The notes: generated from the sequence alone by a model not told the origin. DNA of 64,000 bases from an uncultured Clostridium sp. (GCA_946553025.1 CAMNRM010000010.1:1-64000); one strand, 5' to 3'. Numbered from the stretch's first letter, positions 16,008 through 25,442 are shown. Program-made: numbers and translations.

Positions 16008-16075
16008 AAAACACTTCATCCAAGCTGTTTCAGACGGGGCAGGGGCGCTCCGCCTGAACCATGGATAAGTGTTTT
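16008..16075. terminator. Bidirectional terminator between 15760 gene and fcl
   Basis: AAAACACTT (16008-16016) pairs with AAGTGTTTT (16067-16075), extended by ATCCA / TGGAT. A and T runs on both sides fit termination of both converging genes. Confidence 0.6.
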
Positions 16076-16100
16076 GCTGTATAGGGCAGAAGAACGGATT

Positions 16101-17042
16101 TCAGCGTTCTGTCCGTACCGGATGACTTAAGAAATCTTCATAGGCCAGGCGTATACCGTCCGCTAACTCGGTTTTATAGCGCCATCCCATGTTCTCTAAC
16201 TTGGAAACATCCAAAAGTTTTCTGGGCGTGCCGTCAGGCTTTGTAAGATCCCAGCGAATCGTACCGGTGTAGCCGATAATCGCAGCGACCAGCGCGGTTA
16301 ATTCCCGGATAGAAAGTTCTTTTCCTGTGCCGACATTTACCGTTTCATTGCCTGAATAATGATTCATTAAAAAAATGCAGGCATCTGCCAAATCATCCAC
16401 GTATAAAAATTCTCTTAAGGGGGTTCCGCTTCCCCAGCAGACCACTTCCTTAAGCCCGCCCGTTTTTGCTTCGTGGAAGCGCCGGATTAAGGCGGGGAGA
16501 ACATGGCTGTGCGTGGGATGGTAGTTATCATTGGGGCCGTAAAGGTTGGTCGGCATGGCAGAAATATAGTCGGTGCCGTACTGGCGGTTTAAAAATTCAC
16601 AGTATTTTAATCCGGAGATTTTTGCCAGAGCATAGGCTTCATTGGTTTTTTCCAGGGAAGAAGTCAGCAGGCAGCTTTCGGGCATGGGCTGAGGAGCCAT
16701 CCGGGGATAGATACAGGAGGAACCTAAAAACAGGAGTTTTCTGCATTGATTCTGCCATGCCGCATGGATGACATTCATCTCCAAAATAAGATTTTCATAC
16801 ATAAAATCAGCCAAGGCTTCCTGGTTGGCGACAATTCCGCCGACCTTAGCCGCCGCCAAAAAGACATAATCCGGTTTTTCACAGGCAAAAAAATCTTCAA
16901 CCTCCTTCTGGCGGCAGAGATTTAATTCCTGGTGGGTGCGGGTGATCAGATGAGAATAACCTTGCCGGGTTAAAGCCCGGACAATGGCAGAACCCACCAT
17001 TCCCCGATGTCCTGCCACATAAATTTTCGCTTCTTTTTCCAT
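16101..17042 (-). CDS. fcl: GDP-L-fucose synthase
   Basis: 313-residue short-chain dehydrogenase that epimerises and reduces GDP-4-keto-6-deoxymannose to GDP-L-fucose with NADPH. Seen: dinucleotide motif [14 protein letters not shown] at residues 11-24, the serine motif [10 protein letters not shown] near 105-114, and the catalytic YALAK near 135. It follows gmd on the same strand 30 bases later, so the pathway Man-1-P to GDP-fucose is gathered here with manC. Confidence 0.95.
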   Translation of the reverse strand: MEKEAKIYVAGHRGMVGSAIVRALTRQGYSHLITRTHQELNLCRQKEVEDFFACEKPDYVFLAAAKVGGIVANQEALADFMYENLILEMNVIHAAWQNQCRKLLFLGSSCIYPRMAPQPMPESCLLTSSLEKTNEAYALAKISGLKYCEFLNRQYGTDYISAMPTNLYGPNDNYHPTHSHVLPALIRRFHEAKTGGLKEVVCWGSGTPLREFLYVDDLADACIFLMNHYSGNETVNVGTGKELSIRELTALVAAIIGYTGTIRWDLTKPDGTPRKLLDVSKLENMGWRYKTELADGIRLAYEDFLSHPVRTER

Positions 17043-17072
17043 AGGATTCCCTTCTTTTATTTATTTTTTCAA

Positions 17073-18128
17073 TTACAGCACAGCCTGTAGGTTTCGGGCT
17101 TCTTTTTTTGCCAGGGTACGGTCGTGATCGGCCATAATCCGTATTAATTCTTCATAGCTGGTTTTCTGCGGCTCCCAGTGAAGTTCTGTCTTTGCTTTTG
17201 TGGGATCGCCCAGGAGTGTTGTTACATCCGTGGGGCGAAACCACCGGGGATTTACGAGGACCAGGACGTTTCCTGTGGCTTTATCCACACCCTTTTCTTC
17301 CAGCCCCGTCCCTTCCCAGGAAAGTTCTATGCCGTTGGCACGAAATGCTTTTTCGGTAAAGTCCCGAACCGAATGCTGGCAGCCCGTAGCGATAACAAAA
17401 TCCTCCGGACGGCTGTGCTGAAGCATAAGCCACATACATTCCACATAATCTTTTGCATAGCCCCAGTCGCGCAGGGAATCTAAGTTTCCCAGTTCCAGAT
17501 GTGTCTGCAGCCCTTCGGCAATCCGCCCGGCGGCCAGGGTGATCTTGCGGGTGACAAAGTTTTCCCCCCTGCGCTCGGATTCATGGTTGAATAAGATACC
17601 ATTGACCGCGAACATCCTGTAAGCTTCCCGGTATTCTCTGGTTATCCAGAAGCCGTACTGCTTGGCAATGGCATAGGGGCTGTAGGGGTGGAAGGGCGTT
17701 TCTTCATTTTGCGGGATCTGCTCCACTTTTCCGTAAAGCTCCGAGGTGGATGCCTGATAAATCCTGGTTTTCTTTTCCATCCCCAGAATCCTTACCGCTT
17801 CGAGGATGCGCAGAACGCCGATGGCATCGACTTCACCGGAATATTCCGGCACATCAAAGGAAACCTGGACGTGGGACTGTGCAGCCAGGTTGTAGAGTTC
17901 ATCCGGACAAACCAGGCCGATAATGCGGATCAGCGAGGAGGTGTCGGTTAAATCGCCTTCGTGCAGAGTGAGCAGGTTCCTGGCCAGAAGATGGTCAATG
18001 CGGTCTGTGCGTGAGAGGGAGGCACGGCGGATAATGCCGTGAACCTCATAGCCTTTTTCTAAAAGTAATTCTGCCAGAAAAGAGCCGTCCTGTCCAGTAA
18101 TTCCGGTAATTAATGCTGTTTTTTTCAT
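17073..18128 (-). CDS. gmd: GDP-mannose 4,6-dehydratase
   Basis: 351 residues; converts GDP-mannose to GDP-4-keto-6-deoxymannose. Seen: [20 protein letters not shown] (about 5-24, the NADP-binding loop), [14 protein letters not shown], the Thr/Ser-Glu motif [10 protein letters not shown] near 125-134 and the catalytic YAIAK near 151. First gene of the gmd-fcl unit; its upstream region carries the 18-base motif also present before manC. Confidence 0.95.
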   Translation of the reverse strand: MKKTALITGITGQDGSFLAELLLEKGYEVHGIIRRASLSRTDRIDHLLARNLLTLHEGDLTDTSSLIRIIGLVCPDELYNLAAQSHVQVSFDVPEYSGEVDAIGVLRILEAVRILGMEKKTRIYQASTSELYGKVEQIPQNEETPFHPYSPYAIAKQYGFWITREYREAYRMFAVNGILFNHESERRGENFVTRKITLAAGRIAEGLQTHLELGNLDSLRDWGYAKDYVECMWLMLQHSRPEDFVIATGCQHSVRDFTEKAFRANGIELSWEGTGLEEKGVDKATGNVLVLVNPRWFRPTDVTTLLGDPTKAKTELHWEPQKTSYEELIRIMADHDRTLAKKEARNLQAVL

Positions 18129-18217
18129 CTATGGATTCTCCTTATGGGATTTTTGTTCTTTTGTAATGATTGTAGCGGAAGGCAGGAACGGAAAAAAGTG
18201 AGAATATTGGGGGAATA

Positions 18218-18235
18218 TAGCATTATATTGACTTT
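18218..18235 (-). promoter_or_regulatory. Shared 18-bp promoter motif upstream of gmd
   Basis: TAGCATTATATTGACTTT on the plus strand; on the minus strand it holds a TATAAT -10 box for gmd-fcl with a poor -35. The identical 18 bases occur at 20614-20631 before manC. A weak -35 suits activation by a regulator such as the AraC protein encoded next door. Confidence 0.6.
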
Positions 18236-18262
18236 GCTTTTTCTGAAAAATGTCATATCCTG

Positions 18263-18291
18263 TTGACTTTTGTCGGATGACCTTTTATAAT
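18263..18291 (+). promoter_or_regulatory. Promoter of the degV-family gene
   Basis: TTGACT (18263-18268), 17 bases, TATAAT (18286-18291), about 50 bases before the ATG. Confidence 0.8.
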
Positions 18292-18343
18292 GAACTCAAC
18301 ACGTAGTTTTAAAAACTACATCAAGTAAAAAGGAGATTTAAGT

Positions 18344-19177
18344 ATGGTGCAGATCATTACGGATTCATCCAGTCTTTATACAAAGGAGGAGGGGCAGAAG
18401 CTGGGAATATGTGCAATCCCCTTATGCGTGAGCATCGGCGGGAAAAATTTTCGGGATCTGGAAATCCCGGTGGAGGAATTTATTGCCGATATCGATGCGG
18501 GAAATATTCCTTTTTCTTCGCAGCCGCCGCTGGGGGATGTTGTTGAGGCTTATGAAACTTATCGGGGAAAAGAGATGATTAATATTTCCATGGCAGACGG
18601 CCTTTCCGGCACCTACCAGACCGCCGTAAGCGCAAGAGAGATGGCCGATAATCCAAAAGATATCACCGTGATTAATTCCCGCACCCTCTGCGGGCCGCAC
18701 CGCTATCTTGTGGAATGTGCGGCAGCCATGGCCAGGGAGGATAAGACAAGAGGGGAAATTCTTGCCATGCTGGAAGAGAAGATGCGCCATACAAAATCTT
18801 ATTTAATTCCCCAGGATTTTGATTATCTGCGGCGGGGAGGAAGGCTGTCCTCCACGGCCGCCTTTGTCGGTTCCGTGCTGAATTTAAAGCCCATCCTGAC
18901 CCCGAATAAGGAGTGCAGCAGACTGGATAAGTTCGGCATTGGACGAACCATGAAGGGAGCGGTTAAAGCCGTGTTCCGTCAGATGAAAAAAGATCAGGTT
19001 GGAAAAGAGGATATCCTGTATATTGCCCATGGAAATGTGCCGGAGGATGCCCTTGCGATTGAGGCGATGGCTAAAGAAGAATTTCCGGGCATCGATATCC
19101 GCATTCATCTGCTCAGCCATGTATTTATCACGCAGGGAGGGCCCGGATGTGTAGCCCTCCAGCATATCCGCAGGTAA
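18344..19177 (+). CDS. DegV-family fatty-acid-binding protein
   Basis: 277 residues of the DegV/FakB family: VQIITDSSSLYTKEEGQKLG at the start, FSSQPPLGDVVEAYE near 64 and GLSGTYQTAVSAREM near 87. Family members bind a fatty acid and present it to the kinase FakA for phosphorylation. AAAAGGAGA precedes the ATG. It lies between gmd and manC but on the opposite strand, so it is probably unrelated to fucose synthesis. Confidence 0.9.
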   Translation: MVQIITDSSSLYTKEEGQKLGICAIPLCVSIGGKNFRDLEIPVEEFIADIDAGNIPFSSQPPLGDVVEAYETYRGKEMINISMADGLSGTYQTAVSAREMADNPKDITVINSRTLCGPHRYLVECAAAMAREDKTRGEILAMLEEKMRHTKSYLIPQDFDYLRRGGRLSSTAAFVGSVLNLKPILTPNKECSRLDKFGIGRTMKGAVKAVFRQMKKDQVGKEDILYIAHGNVPEDALAIEAMAKEEFPGIDIRIHLLSHVFITQGGPGCVALQHIRR

Positions 19178-19179
19178 AT

Positions 19180-20493
19180 CTAGGGGAAGGGATATTTTTT
19201 CTTGTCGTCGATGCGGATATCCTTTCCCGTCTGTACTTCGATTGCCTGGAGCTCCGTGCGGGCAAGCAGTGCGTGGCGGCAGCCCGCGGGCACGGTAATC
19301 ACACAGCCGGGAAAGACATCCTGCCATACGCCGTCGATAACCGCCCTTCCCTCGCCCAGGATAATGGTCCAGACTTCGTCCCTTCGCTCGTGGCTGTGGT
19401 AATTCATCCGGTGCCCGGGATTTAAGGTGACTTTTATGGTCAGGCTGGCTTCGCCCGCATCCATTACCCGGAAGCTTCCCCAGGATTTTTCGGCAAATCG
19501 AATCTGCTGACAGAATTGATCCACGAAGGGTTTAATGTAGCTGGACTGTTCTTTGTCCGAAACCAGGATTCCCTCGGGGCTTGCCGAAACAACCACATTG
19601 TTTAATCCCATACATAAGATAGGAACATCCAGTTCATTCAGGATGTGGACATTGTTACAGGTTTCATTTAAAATCCCTTTTCCCACGACCTGTTCGGTCA
19701 TCACTTCGGTTAATGTATTCCACGTTCCTAAATCCTTCCACGGACCGCAAAAACGCATAACGGAAATCCTGTCTTCTTTTTCTGCCACGGCATAGTCAAA
19801 GCTGATCTTAGGAAGAGAAGCATAGTTTTTCAGGAGGGTGGCGTAATCGGCAAAGCCCGTCTGTTCATGTACCTTTTCCAGCAGATAGTTTAAGCGAAAG
19901 GCAAATACTCCGCCGTTCCATAGGGCACCTTGTCGGATATAGTCCCGGGCCAAGTCCTTGTCCGGCTTTTCCTTAAAGGTTTTTACACGGCTGATTTTTT
20001 CCTGATTTTCCGGAAGAATATAGCCGTATTTTTCGCTGGGATAGGTCGGCTCGATGCCCATGAGCGCAAGATTTGCCGTGCCGGACTTTGCCAGGGCATC
20101 GAGGTGTTTAAGCGCCTCGAAATAACCGGTTTCCACAAAGGGGTCTACCGGACAGACCACGACGGTTTCTTCTTTTGGTACGCCCTGTATATCGTGAAGG
20201 TAAGCGCAGGCTAAGGTAATGGCGGGGAAGGTATCTCTTCTTAAAGGTTCCACACAGATATTTACCTGGCTTCCCAGTTGGTTGCAGATCGAAGAAACCT
20301 GTGATTTTGCGGTGGCAATGGTGATAACGGCGTCTTTATCCACGGAGCGGATCTGCTGATAAACCCGCTGTACCATGGAGGAATATACCCCTTCGCCGGT
20401 TTTAAAAATTTTGATAAACTGTTTGGAGCGGACATCATTGGAAAGAGGCCACAGGCGCTTTCCCGACCCGCCCGAGAGCAAAATAATATTCAT
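19180..20493 (-). CDS. manC: Mannose-1-phosphate guanylyltransferase
   Basis: 437 residues. Residues 1-300 are a nucleotidyltransferase (LLSGGSGKRLWPLSNDVRSK at 5-24) making GDP-mannose from Man-1-P and GTP. The C-terminal 100 residues are a cupin (EKSWGSFRVMD, then HRMNYHSHERRDEVWTIILG) as in type II phosphomannose isomerases, so the enzyme may be bifunctional. It feeds gmd and fcl. Its promoter region holds the same 18-base motif as gmd. Confidence 0.93.
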   Translation of the reverse strand: MNIILLSGGSGKRLWPLSNDVRSKQFIKIFKTGEGVYSSMVQRVYQQIRSVDKDAVITIATAKSQVSSICNQLGSQVNICVEPLRRDTFPAITLACAYLHDIQGVPKEETVVVCPVDPFVETGYFEALKHLDALAKSGTANLALMGIEPTYPSEKYGYILPENQEKISRVKTFKEKPDKDLARDYIRQGALWNGGVFAFRLNYLLEKVHEQTGFADYATLLKNYASLPKISFDYAVAEKEDRISVMRFCGPWKDLGTWNTLTEVMTEQVVGKGILNETCNNVHILNELDVPILCMGLNNVVVSASPEGILVSDKEQSSYIKPFVDQFCQQIRFAEKSWGSFRVMDAGEASLTIKVTLNPGHRMNYHSHERRDEVWTIILGEGRAVIDGVWQDVFPGCVITVPAGCRHALLARTELQAIEVQTGKDIRIDDKKKYPFP

Positions 20494-20613
20494 GTTATCC
20501 TCCCTCTGTTATTTATTGTTCAGTAAAAACTTTTTTGACGTTTCTATCCGTATAATGTGGATTTATTGTACTTGCAGGGAAAGGATTTTTTAAGGGAGAA
20601 TCTTGGAAAAAAC

Positions 20614-20631
20614 TAGCATTATATTGACTTT
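20614..20631 (-). promoter_or_regulatory. Shared 18-bp promoter motif upstream of manC
   Basis: Exact copy of TAGCATTATATTGACTTT (18218-18235). On the minus strand it supplies TATAAT for manC, about 115 bases upstream of the start. On the plus strand its TTGACT may serve the AraC gene. Confidence 0.6.
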
Positions 20632-20656
20632 TGTGCTATGCTGGTTATGCAAGAAC

Positions 20657-20709
20657 GTGCGCAGACCTACGTGAACGGTAACTGCGCAGACCTGCACAAA
20701 CAGCAGAAC
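20657..20709. mobile_element. Degenerate MITE right ends in tandem
   Basis: Two partial copies of the GTGCGCAGACCTA ... GTGAACGGTAAC right end follow one another just before the AraC gene. Confidence 0.55.
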
Positions 20710-20735
20710 TGACGGCACAGAAAGGAAAGTTTAAG

Positions 20736-21593
20736 ATGGATACTTCTTTTTTTTATGGAGATGTTGTGGAGTCAAAGCGGATTTTATACACGCCTTCACC
20801 TTTTGCAAGGACGAATTTAATTCATCTGCAGGAGATTGGACAGCTGACTGCACATCAGCCCCACACCAGCAGAAGAAAAAATCTGTCCTCTTTTTTGTTT
20901 TTTACCATTATGTCCGGTTCGGGGAGGTTAGAATACGAAGGGTGCAGTTATGCCCTAAACGCCGGGGACTGTGTGTTTTTGGACTGCAAAAAAGCTTATG
21001 CACATTATACAGGGGAGGATTTGTGGACGCTGATGTGGGTTCATTTTTACGGCCCCAATGTTAAAAATATCTATGAAAAATACACCGAACGTGGCGGAGG
21101 GCCTTTTTTTCACCCGCAGAACACCAAAGGGTTTGAACAGCTTCTCGGTGAACTTTACCGTATTGCAGAGTCTGCGGACTATCTTCGGGATATGAAAATT
21201 ATGGAAAAGCTGACCTCGCTTCTGGTTTTGCTGATGGAAGAGAGCTGGCACCCGGAGAAGAGGAAGGAGGCTTCAAAAAAGCAAAACCTTCTGGAAGTCA
21301 AAGAGTATCTTGACCAGCACTATGCGGAAGCGATTTCCCTGGATTTGCTGGCAAAACAGTTTTATATTAATAAATTTTATCTGACACGTATTTTTAAGGA
21401 ACAGTTTGGCACGTCCATAAATCATTATCTAATGGAAGTAAGGATTACCCACGCCAAGCAGCTTCTCCGCTTTACGGATATGACCGTGGAGGCTGTGGGC
21501 GCGGAGTGCGGGATGGGGGACGCCAATTATTTTTCCCGGCTGTTTAAGAAGCTGGAGGGAATTTCTCCGGGAGAGTTCCGGAAGATGTGGTAA
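20736..21593 (+). CDS. AraC-family transcriptional regulator
   Basis: 285 residues. The N-terminal cupin domain (about 35-110, NAGDCVFLDCKKAYAHYTGE) senses a ligand, often a sugar. The C-terminal double HTH (about 185-285) has LAKQFYINKFYLTRIFKEQF and the AraC signature VGAECGMGDANYFSRLFKKL. GAAAGGAAAG precedes the ATG. Divergent from manC, it is the natural candidate to bind the motif shared by the manC and gmd promoters. Confidence 0.9.
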   Translation: MDTSFFYGDVVESKRILYTPSPFARTNLIHLQEIGQLTAHQPHTSRRKNLSSFLFFTIMSGSGRLEYEGCSYALNAGDCVFLDCKKAYAHYTGEDLWTLMWVHFYGPNVKNIYEKYTERGGGPFFHPQNTKGFEQLLGELYRIAESADYLRDMKIMEKLTSLLVLLMEESWHPEKRKEASKKQNLLEVKEYLDQHYAEAISLDLLAKQFYINKFYLTRIFKEQFGTSINHYLMEVRITHAKQLLRFTDMTVEAVGAECGMGDANYFSRLFKKLEGISPGEFRKMW

Positions 21594-21695
21594 ACGGTCT
21601 TTTTCTGACCGGGAAAGAAAATAAAAGTGTAAAAGCACCGGAAAAGCCGTCGGCGCATAAGTTATAATTAAGTATATGCAGTCAGGTGGCTTTTT

Positions 21696-22325
21696 TTGAA
21701 AACTTTTCCCAAACCGTTATCTGCAAGTGAAGAAAAGGAGTACCTAAAACGTTGCAAAGAGGGTGACGAGGAAGCAAAAAATATATTAATTCTGCGGAAT
21801 ATGCGCCTGGTCGCCCATGTGGTAAAAAAGTATCAGAACGTTGACTATGATATGGAAGATCTGATCAGTGTGGGAAGTATCGGACTGATTAAGGCGATTA
21901 ATACCTTTAATATAGATAAGGGTTCCCGTCTGGCAACCTATGCGGCAAAATGCGTGGAGAATGAGATTTTAATGCTTCTGCGTGCCGGGAAGAAATACAG
22001 CAGGGAGGTTTCGCTTTTTGAACCTATCGGGGTAGACAAGGACGGGGAAACGGTAAGTCTGGTCGATGTGATTGAGATGGATAATAAAGAAACCATTGAG
22101 GACATTATTTTTGAACAGGATGTGCGGGATCTCTACGCATCCTATGAAAAATGCCTGAAGGGAACGGAAAAAACCGTGGTGGGTATGCGCTACGGGCTGT
22201 ACGGGAAGAAAGAGCACACCCAGAGGGAGATTGCACAGATGCTGGGGATTTCGCGTTCCTATGTGTCAAGAATAGAAAAAAAAGCACTAGGAAAGTTAAA
22301 AAAGGAAATGGAAAGTCTGTCTTAG
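21696..22325 (+). CDS. sigK: Sporulation sigma factor of the SigK type
   Basis: 209 residues; mother-cell late sporulation sigma factor. FPKPLSASEEKEYLKRCKEG at the start aligns with mature Bacillus SigK (FPQPLSSSEEKKYL). Region 2 is DMEDLISVGSIGLIKAINTF (about 50-69) and region 4 is KEHTQREIAQMLGISRSYVS (about 170-189). The TTG at 21696 has AGGTGG six bases upstream. The frame closes at TAA 21669-21671, so there is no room for a pro-sequence, unlike Bacillus pro-SigK. Confidence in the sigK name is good but not complete. Confidence 0.88.
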   Translation: MKTFPKPLSASEEKEYLKRCKEGDEEAKNILILRNMRLVAHVVKKYQNVDYDMEDLISVGSIGLIKAINTFNIDKGSRLATYAAKCVENEILMLLRAGKKYSREVSLFEPIGVDKDGETVSLVDVIEMDNKETIEDIIFEQDVRDLYASYEKCLKGTEKTVVGMRYGLYGKKEHTQREIAQMLGISRSYVSRIEKKALGKLKKEMESLS

Positions 22326-22353
22326 AAAATTTGTTTTAGGAGGAAGAAGAAAG

Positions 22354-22400
22354 GTTACTGTTCACATAGGTCTTAGCACTTGCTGTGTGTGAACAGTAAC
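22354..22400. mobile_element. MITE-like repeat, 47-bp deletion form
   Basis: Perfect 13-base ends GTTACTGTTCACA (22354-22366) and TGTGAACAGTAAC (22388-22400). The inside (TAGGTCTTAGCACTTGCTG) matches the inverted right half of the 132-base copy, so it is an internally deleted form. Confidence 0.75.
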
Positions 22401-22408
22401 GAAGAAAG

Positions 22409-22430
22409 AGTCCGGTTCACCGGGCTTTTT
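22409..22430 (+). terminator. Terminator downstream of sigK
   Basis: AGTCCGG TTCA CCGGGCT hairpin with one G-U pair followed by five T. Confidence 0.7.
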
Positions 22431-22495
22431 CGCCGGTATGCGGGAGAGAAAAAAGAAAATCGTAAAAATTATCTTATTTTTTCAACAATTTTGCA

Positions 22496-22524
22496 TTGAA
22501 ATCCCGGCCATATTTTTGTATGAT
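22496..22524 (+). promoter_or_regulatory. galE promoter
   Basis: TTGAAA (22496-22501), 17 bases, TATGAT (22519-22524), about 65 bases before the galE ATG. Confidence 0.65.
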
Positions 22525-22588
22525 AAAAGTACAGCTTTTGACGTGTGTTTCCGTCACAGTAAACATTTTGTTTAAGGAGGATTTGCTA

Positions 22589-23602
22589 ATGTCCATTTTA
22601 GTTGCCGGCGGTGCCGGTTATATCGGAAGCCATACCTGTGTGGAACTTTTAAATGCGGGTTATGAGGTTGTTGTTGTTGATAATCTGTATAATTCCAGTG
22701 AAGAAGCATTAAAGAGGGTGGAAAAAATTACAGGAAAGGCCGTGACCTTTTATCAGGTGGATTTGCTGGACAAGCCGGCCCTGGATGATGTCTTTAAGAA
22801 GGAAAGTGTTGAATCGGTCATTAATTTTGCCGGACTGAAGGCTGTAGGCGAATCGGTGAGAAAGCCCCTGGAATATTATCATAATAATATTACGGGAACC
22901 TTAAACCTCTGTGATGTGATGAGAAACCATGGGGTGAAGAATATTATTTTCAGTTCTTCGGCTACGGTTTACGGCGACCCTGCATTTGTCCCGATTACGG
23001 AAGAGTGTCCCAAGGGTCAGATTACCAATCCTTACGGACAGACCAAGGGGATGCTGGAGCAGATTTTAACCGATCTCCACGTAGCCGATCCGGAGTGGAA
23101 TGTGGTGCTGCTGCGCTACTTTAATCCTATCGGAGCGCATGAGAGCGGTTTGATTGGCGAAGATCCCAAGGGAATTCCCAATAACCTGGTTCCCTACATT
23201 GCCCAGGTGGCTGTAGGAAAATTAGAGCGTCTGGGTGTGTTTGGCAATGACTATCCGACCCATGACGGCACGGGGGTAAGGGATTACATCCACGTTGTGG
23301 ATCTGGCCAAGGGCCATGTTAAAGCCTTAAAGAAGCTGACACCCGGAAGCGGAGTGAGCATTTACAACCTGGGAACAGGAAACGGCTACAGTGTGTTGGA
23401 CGTGCTTCATGCCTATGAGAAAGCCTGCGGGAAAGAGCTTCCCTACGAAATCAAAGAGCGGCGTGCAGGAGATATTGCAACCTGCTACTGTGATGCCACA
23501 AAGGCAAAGGACGAGCTTGGCTGGGTTGCCGAAAAGGGAATCGAAGATATGTGTGCGGACTCCTGGAGATGGCAGTCTTCTAATCCGGACGGTTACCGTT
23601 AA
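22589..23602 (+). CDS. galE: UDP-glucose 4-epimerase
   Basis: 337 residues; interconverts UDP-glucose and UDP-galactose using bound NAD. The ATG at 22589 has AAGGAGG nine bases upstream and starts MSILVAGGAGYIGSHTCVEL, the NAD loop; the open frame further upstream is not part of the family. Other motifs: FSSSATVYGDP near 122 and the catalytic YGQTKGMLE near 148. Length is normal for GalE. Confidence 0.96.
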   Translation: MSILVAGGAGYIGSHTCVELLNAGYEVVVVDNLYNSSEEALKRVEKITGKAVTFYQVDLLDKPALDDVFKKESVESVINFAGLKAVGESVRKPLEYYHNNITGTLNLCDVMRNHGVKNIIFSSSATVYGDPAFVPITEECPKGQITNPYGQTKGMLEQILTDLHVADPEWNVVLLRYFNPIGAHESGLIGEDPKGIPNNLVPYIAQVAVGKLERLGVFGNDYPTHDGTGVRDYIHVVDLAKGHVKALKKLTPGSGVSIYNLGTGNGYSVLDVLHAYEKACGKELPYEIKERRAGDIATCYCDATKAKDELGWVAEKGIEDMCADSWRWQSSNPDGYR

Positions 23603-23657
23603 GTACCGGTCAGGATGAGTACACATCTGCGGTGACAAAGAATTTAGAATTTTGCCA

Positions 23658-23683
23658 GTTGCTGTGAACGTGTGAACAGTAAC
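23658..23683. mobile_element. MITE-like repeat, inverted left end
   Basis: GTTGCTGTGAACGTGTGAAC plus AGTAAC is the reverse complement of the left 26 bases of the 5277 element; it lies 55 bases after galE. Confidence 0.7.
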
Positions 23684-23721
23684 TTTTCCCAACAAAACAC
23701 AAACAAATGTTCGGAAATCTA

Positions 23722-23750
23722 TTGAAATTCCAGAGGACATGTGATAGAAT
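23722..23750 (+). promoter_or_regulatory. Promoter of the radical-SAM gene
   Basis: TTGAAA (23722-23727), 17 bases, TAGAAT (23745-23750). Transcription would start near 23757, which rules out the GTG at 23754 as start codon. Confidence 0.65.
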
Positions 23751-23849
23751 AGGGTGGAACAAGTGTTCTGCCCTGTTTTTTGCTTTGTAGGAGAATACGA
23801 TGAACGGCATTTAATCCGTTTTGCAGAGGGGCAGAGGAAAGGATGCATT

Positions 23850-25325
23850 TTGTTAATTCAGGATAATCTCAGCGTACAGGAAAAGTTAAAGATTTTAACC
23901 GCAGCCGCGAAGTATGATGTGTCCTGCACTTCCAGCGGGGTGAACCGAAAGGGAAAGGCAGGGAGTATGGGGAATGCTTCGGAGATGGGGATCTGCCACA
24001 GTTTTTCCGCAGACGGGCGGTGCATCTCTCTGCTTAAGATATTATTTACCAACCAGTGTATTTATGACTGCAAGTACTGTATTAACCGCTGTTCTAATGA
24101 TGTGGTGCGTACTTCGTTTACCCCGGAGGAGATATGCCGGCTTACGATGGAGTTTTACAGCCGCAATTATATCGAAGGACTATTTTTAAGTTCAGGGATT
24201 TTGCACAGCGCGGATTATACGATGGAATTGCTGGTGAAAACCCTCTGGATTCTGCGCAAAAAGATGGGTTTTGGCGGCTATATCCATGTCAAGGCCATTC
24301 CCGGAGCCTCGCCGTCCTTAATCGAGCAGGCGGGTTTTCTTGCCGATCGGATGAGTGTAAATCTGGAACTGCCCACCGCGGATGGGCTGAAAAACCTTGC
24401 GCCGGGAAAGACCAGGGATAAGATATTGACGCCGATGCGCCAGATTCAGCGCGGGATTGCCGGGCAGATGATTAAAGAGGGGATGAGCCTTCCGGACTAT
24501 GGCAGTTATCCTGCGGGCGGCAGAGAGATAGAAAACGGTGCAGTGAAGGGTCCGGCAGAAAAAATATCCGAAGAAAAAGCGGTGGTTTCGGCAAAGCAAA
24601 GAATGGGGCCGAAGCAGCAGCTTGGGCGTTCGCGGTATGGGAATTTTGGCCTGCGCCAGGTGTCGAATCAGCGGGATTACTTTGTCCCGGCAGGACAGTC
24701 CACACAGATTATCGTGGGGGCTACTCCGGAGAGCGATTATCAGATGCTTATGGTGGCAGAGGCGCTGTATCAGCGGTTTGGACTTAAGCGGGTGTTTTAT
24801 TCGGCCTATGTTTCGGTGAATGAAGACAGCGCCCTGCCGGTGCTTCCCGACGGGCCACCCCTGCTTCGGGAGCACAGACTTTATCAGGCCGACTGGCTGA
24901 TGCGCTATTACGGGTTTGACGCAGAAGAACTTCTCTCCGAGAACCAGCCGAATTTTAATGTTTTCCTGGACCCCAAGTGCGACTGGGCGCTGCGCCATCT
25001 GGAACATTTCCCGGTAGAGGTAAACCAGGCCGGCTATGAGATGCTGCTTCGGGTTCCGGGGATGGGCATAAAGTCGGTAAAGCGGATTATTGCTGCCAGG
25101 AAATCGGCTGTACTGCGCTTTGAAGATTTAAAAAAGATGGGGGTTGTGCTGAAGCGGGCACAGTACTTTATTACCTGTTCGGGAAAGCTGCTTTACCCGA
25201 TAAAAGTAGAACAGGATTATATCACCAGCCAGCTTCTGGGCGATGAGCGAAGGAAGCGATGGGATATTGAACATAAAGACAGTTATCAGCAGCTTTCATT
25301 ATTTGATACTTCGGTTATGTTATAA
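23850..25325 (+). CDS. Putative DNA modification/repair radical SAM protein
   Basis: 491 residues. TTG at 23850 is chosen because AGGAAAGG lies about eight bases upstream and the family begins with QEKLKILTAAAKYDVSC, which follows. The radical-SAM iron-sulfur motif CIYDCKYC is at about residues 70-77. A C-terminal helix-hairpin-helix (LLRVPGMGIKSVKRIIAARK) points to DNA binding. I recognise it as the partner family of TIGR03915 proteins, thought to act with uracil-DNA-glycosylase-like enzymes. An insert rich in charged residues near 220-270 looks variable. The partner gene follows from its own promoter. Confidence 0.88.
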   Translation: MLIQDNLSVQEKLKILTAAAKYDVSCTSSGVNRKGKAGSMGNASEMGICHSFSADGRCISLLKILFTNQCIYDCKYCINRCSNDVVRTSFTPEEICRLTMEFYSRNYIEGLFLSSGILHSADYTMELLVKTLWILRKKMGFGGYIHVKAIPGASPSLIEQAGFLADRMSVNLELPTADGLKNLAPGKTRDKILTPMRQIQRGIAGQMIKEGMSLPDYGSYPAGGREIENGAVKGPAEKISEEKAVVSAKQRMGPKQQLGRSRYGNFGLRQVSNQRDYFVPAGQSTQIIVGATPESDYQMLMVAEALYQRFGLKRVFYSAYVSVNEDSALPVLPDGPPLLREHRLYQADWLMRYYGFDAEELLSENQPNFNVFLDPKCDWALRHLEHFPVEVNQAGYEMLLRVPGMGIKSVKRIIAARKSAVLRFEDLKKMGVVLKRAQYFITCSGKLLYPIKVEQDYITSQLLGDERRKRWDIEHKDSYQQLSLFDTSVML

Positions 25326-25326
25326 A

Positions 25327-25355
25327 GTTGTTACTGCAAACGTGTGAACAGTAAC
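25327..25355. mobile_element. MITE-like repeat directly after a stop codon
   Basis: GTTGTTACTGCAAACGTGTG then AACAGTAAC; a degraded short form beginning two bases after the TAA of the radical-SAM gene. Confidence 0.6.
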
Positions 25356-25394
25356 ACCTAAAGTTGTCCTATGGCGAACCGTTGCAAATAATGA

Positions 25395-25423
25395 TTGATT
25401 ATCCCCAGGGACTGGGCTATAAT
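25395..25423 (+). promoter_or_regulatory. Promoter of the TIGR03915-type gene
   Basis: TTGATT (25395-25400), 17 bases, TATAAT (25418-25423), 20 bases before the ATG at 25443. Confidence 0.75.
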
Positions 25424-25442
25424 AGCAGGAAAGGACAGGAAG

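Noticed and set aside
23754-23849. Upstream extension of the radical-SAM gene from GTG 23754
   Set aside because: A TTGAAA-17-TAGAAT promoter places the transcription start at about 23757, and the family homology begins after 23850.
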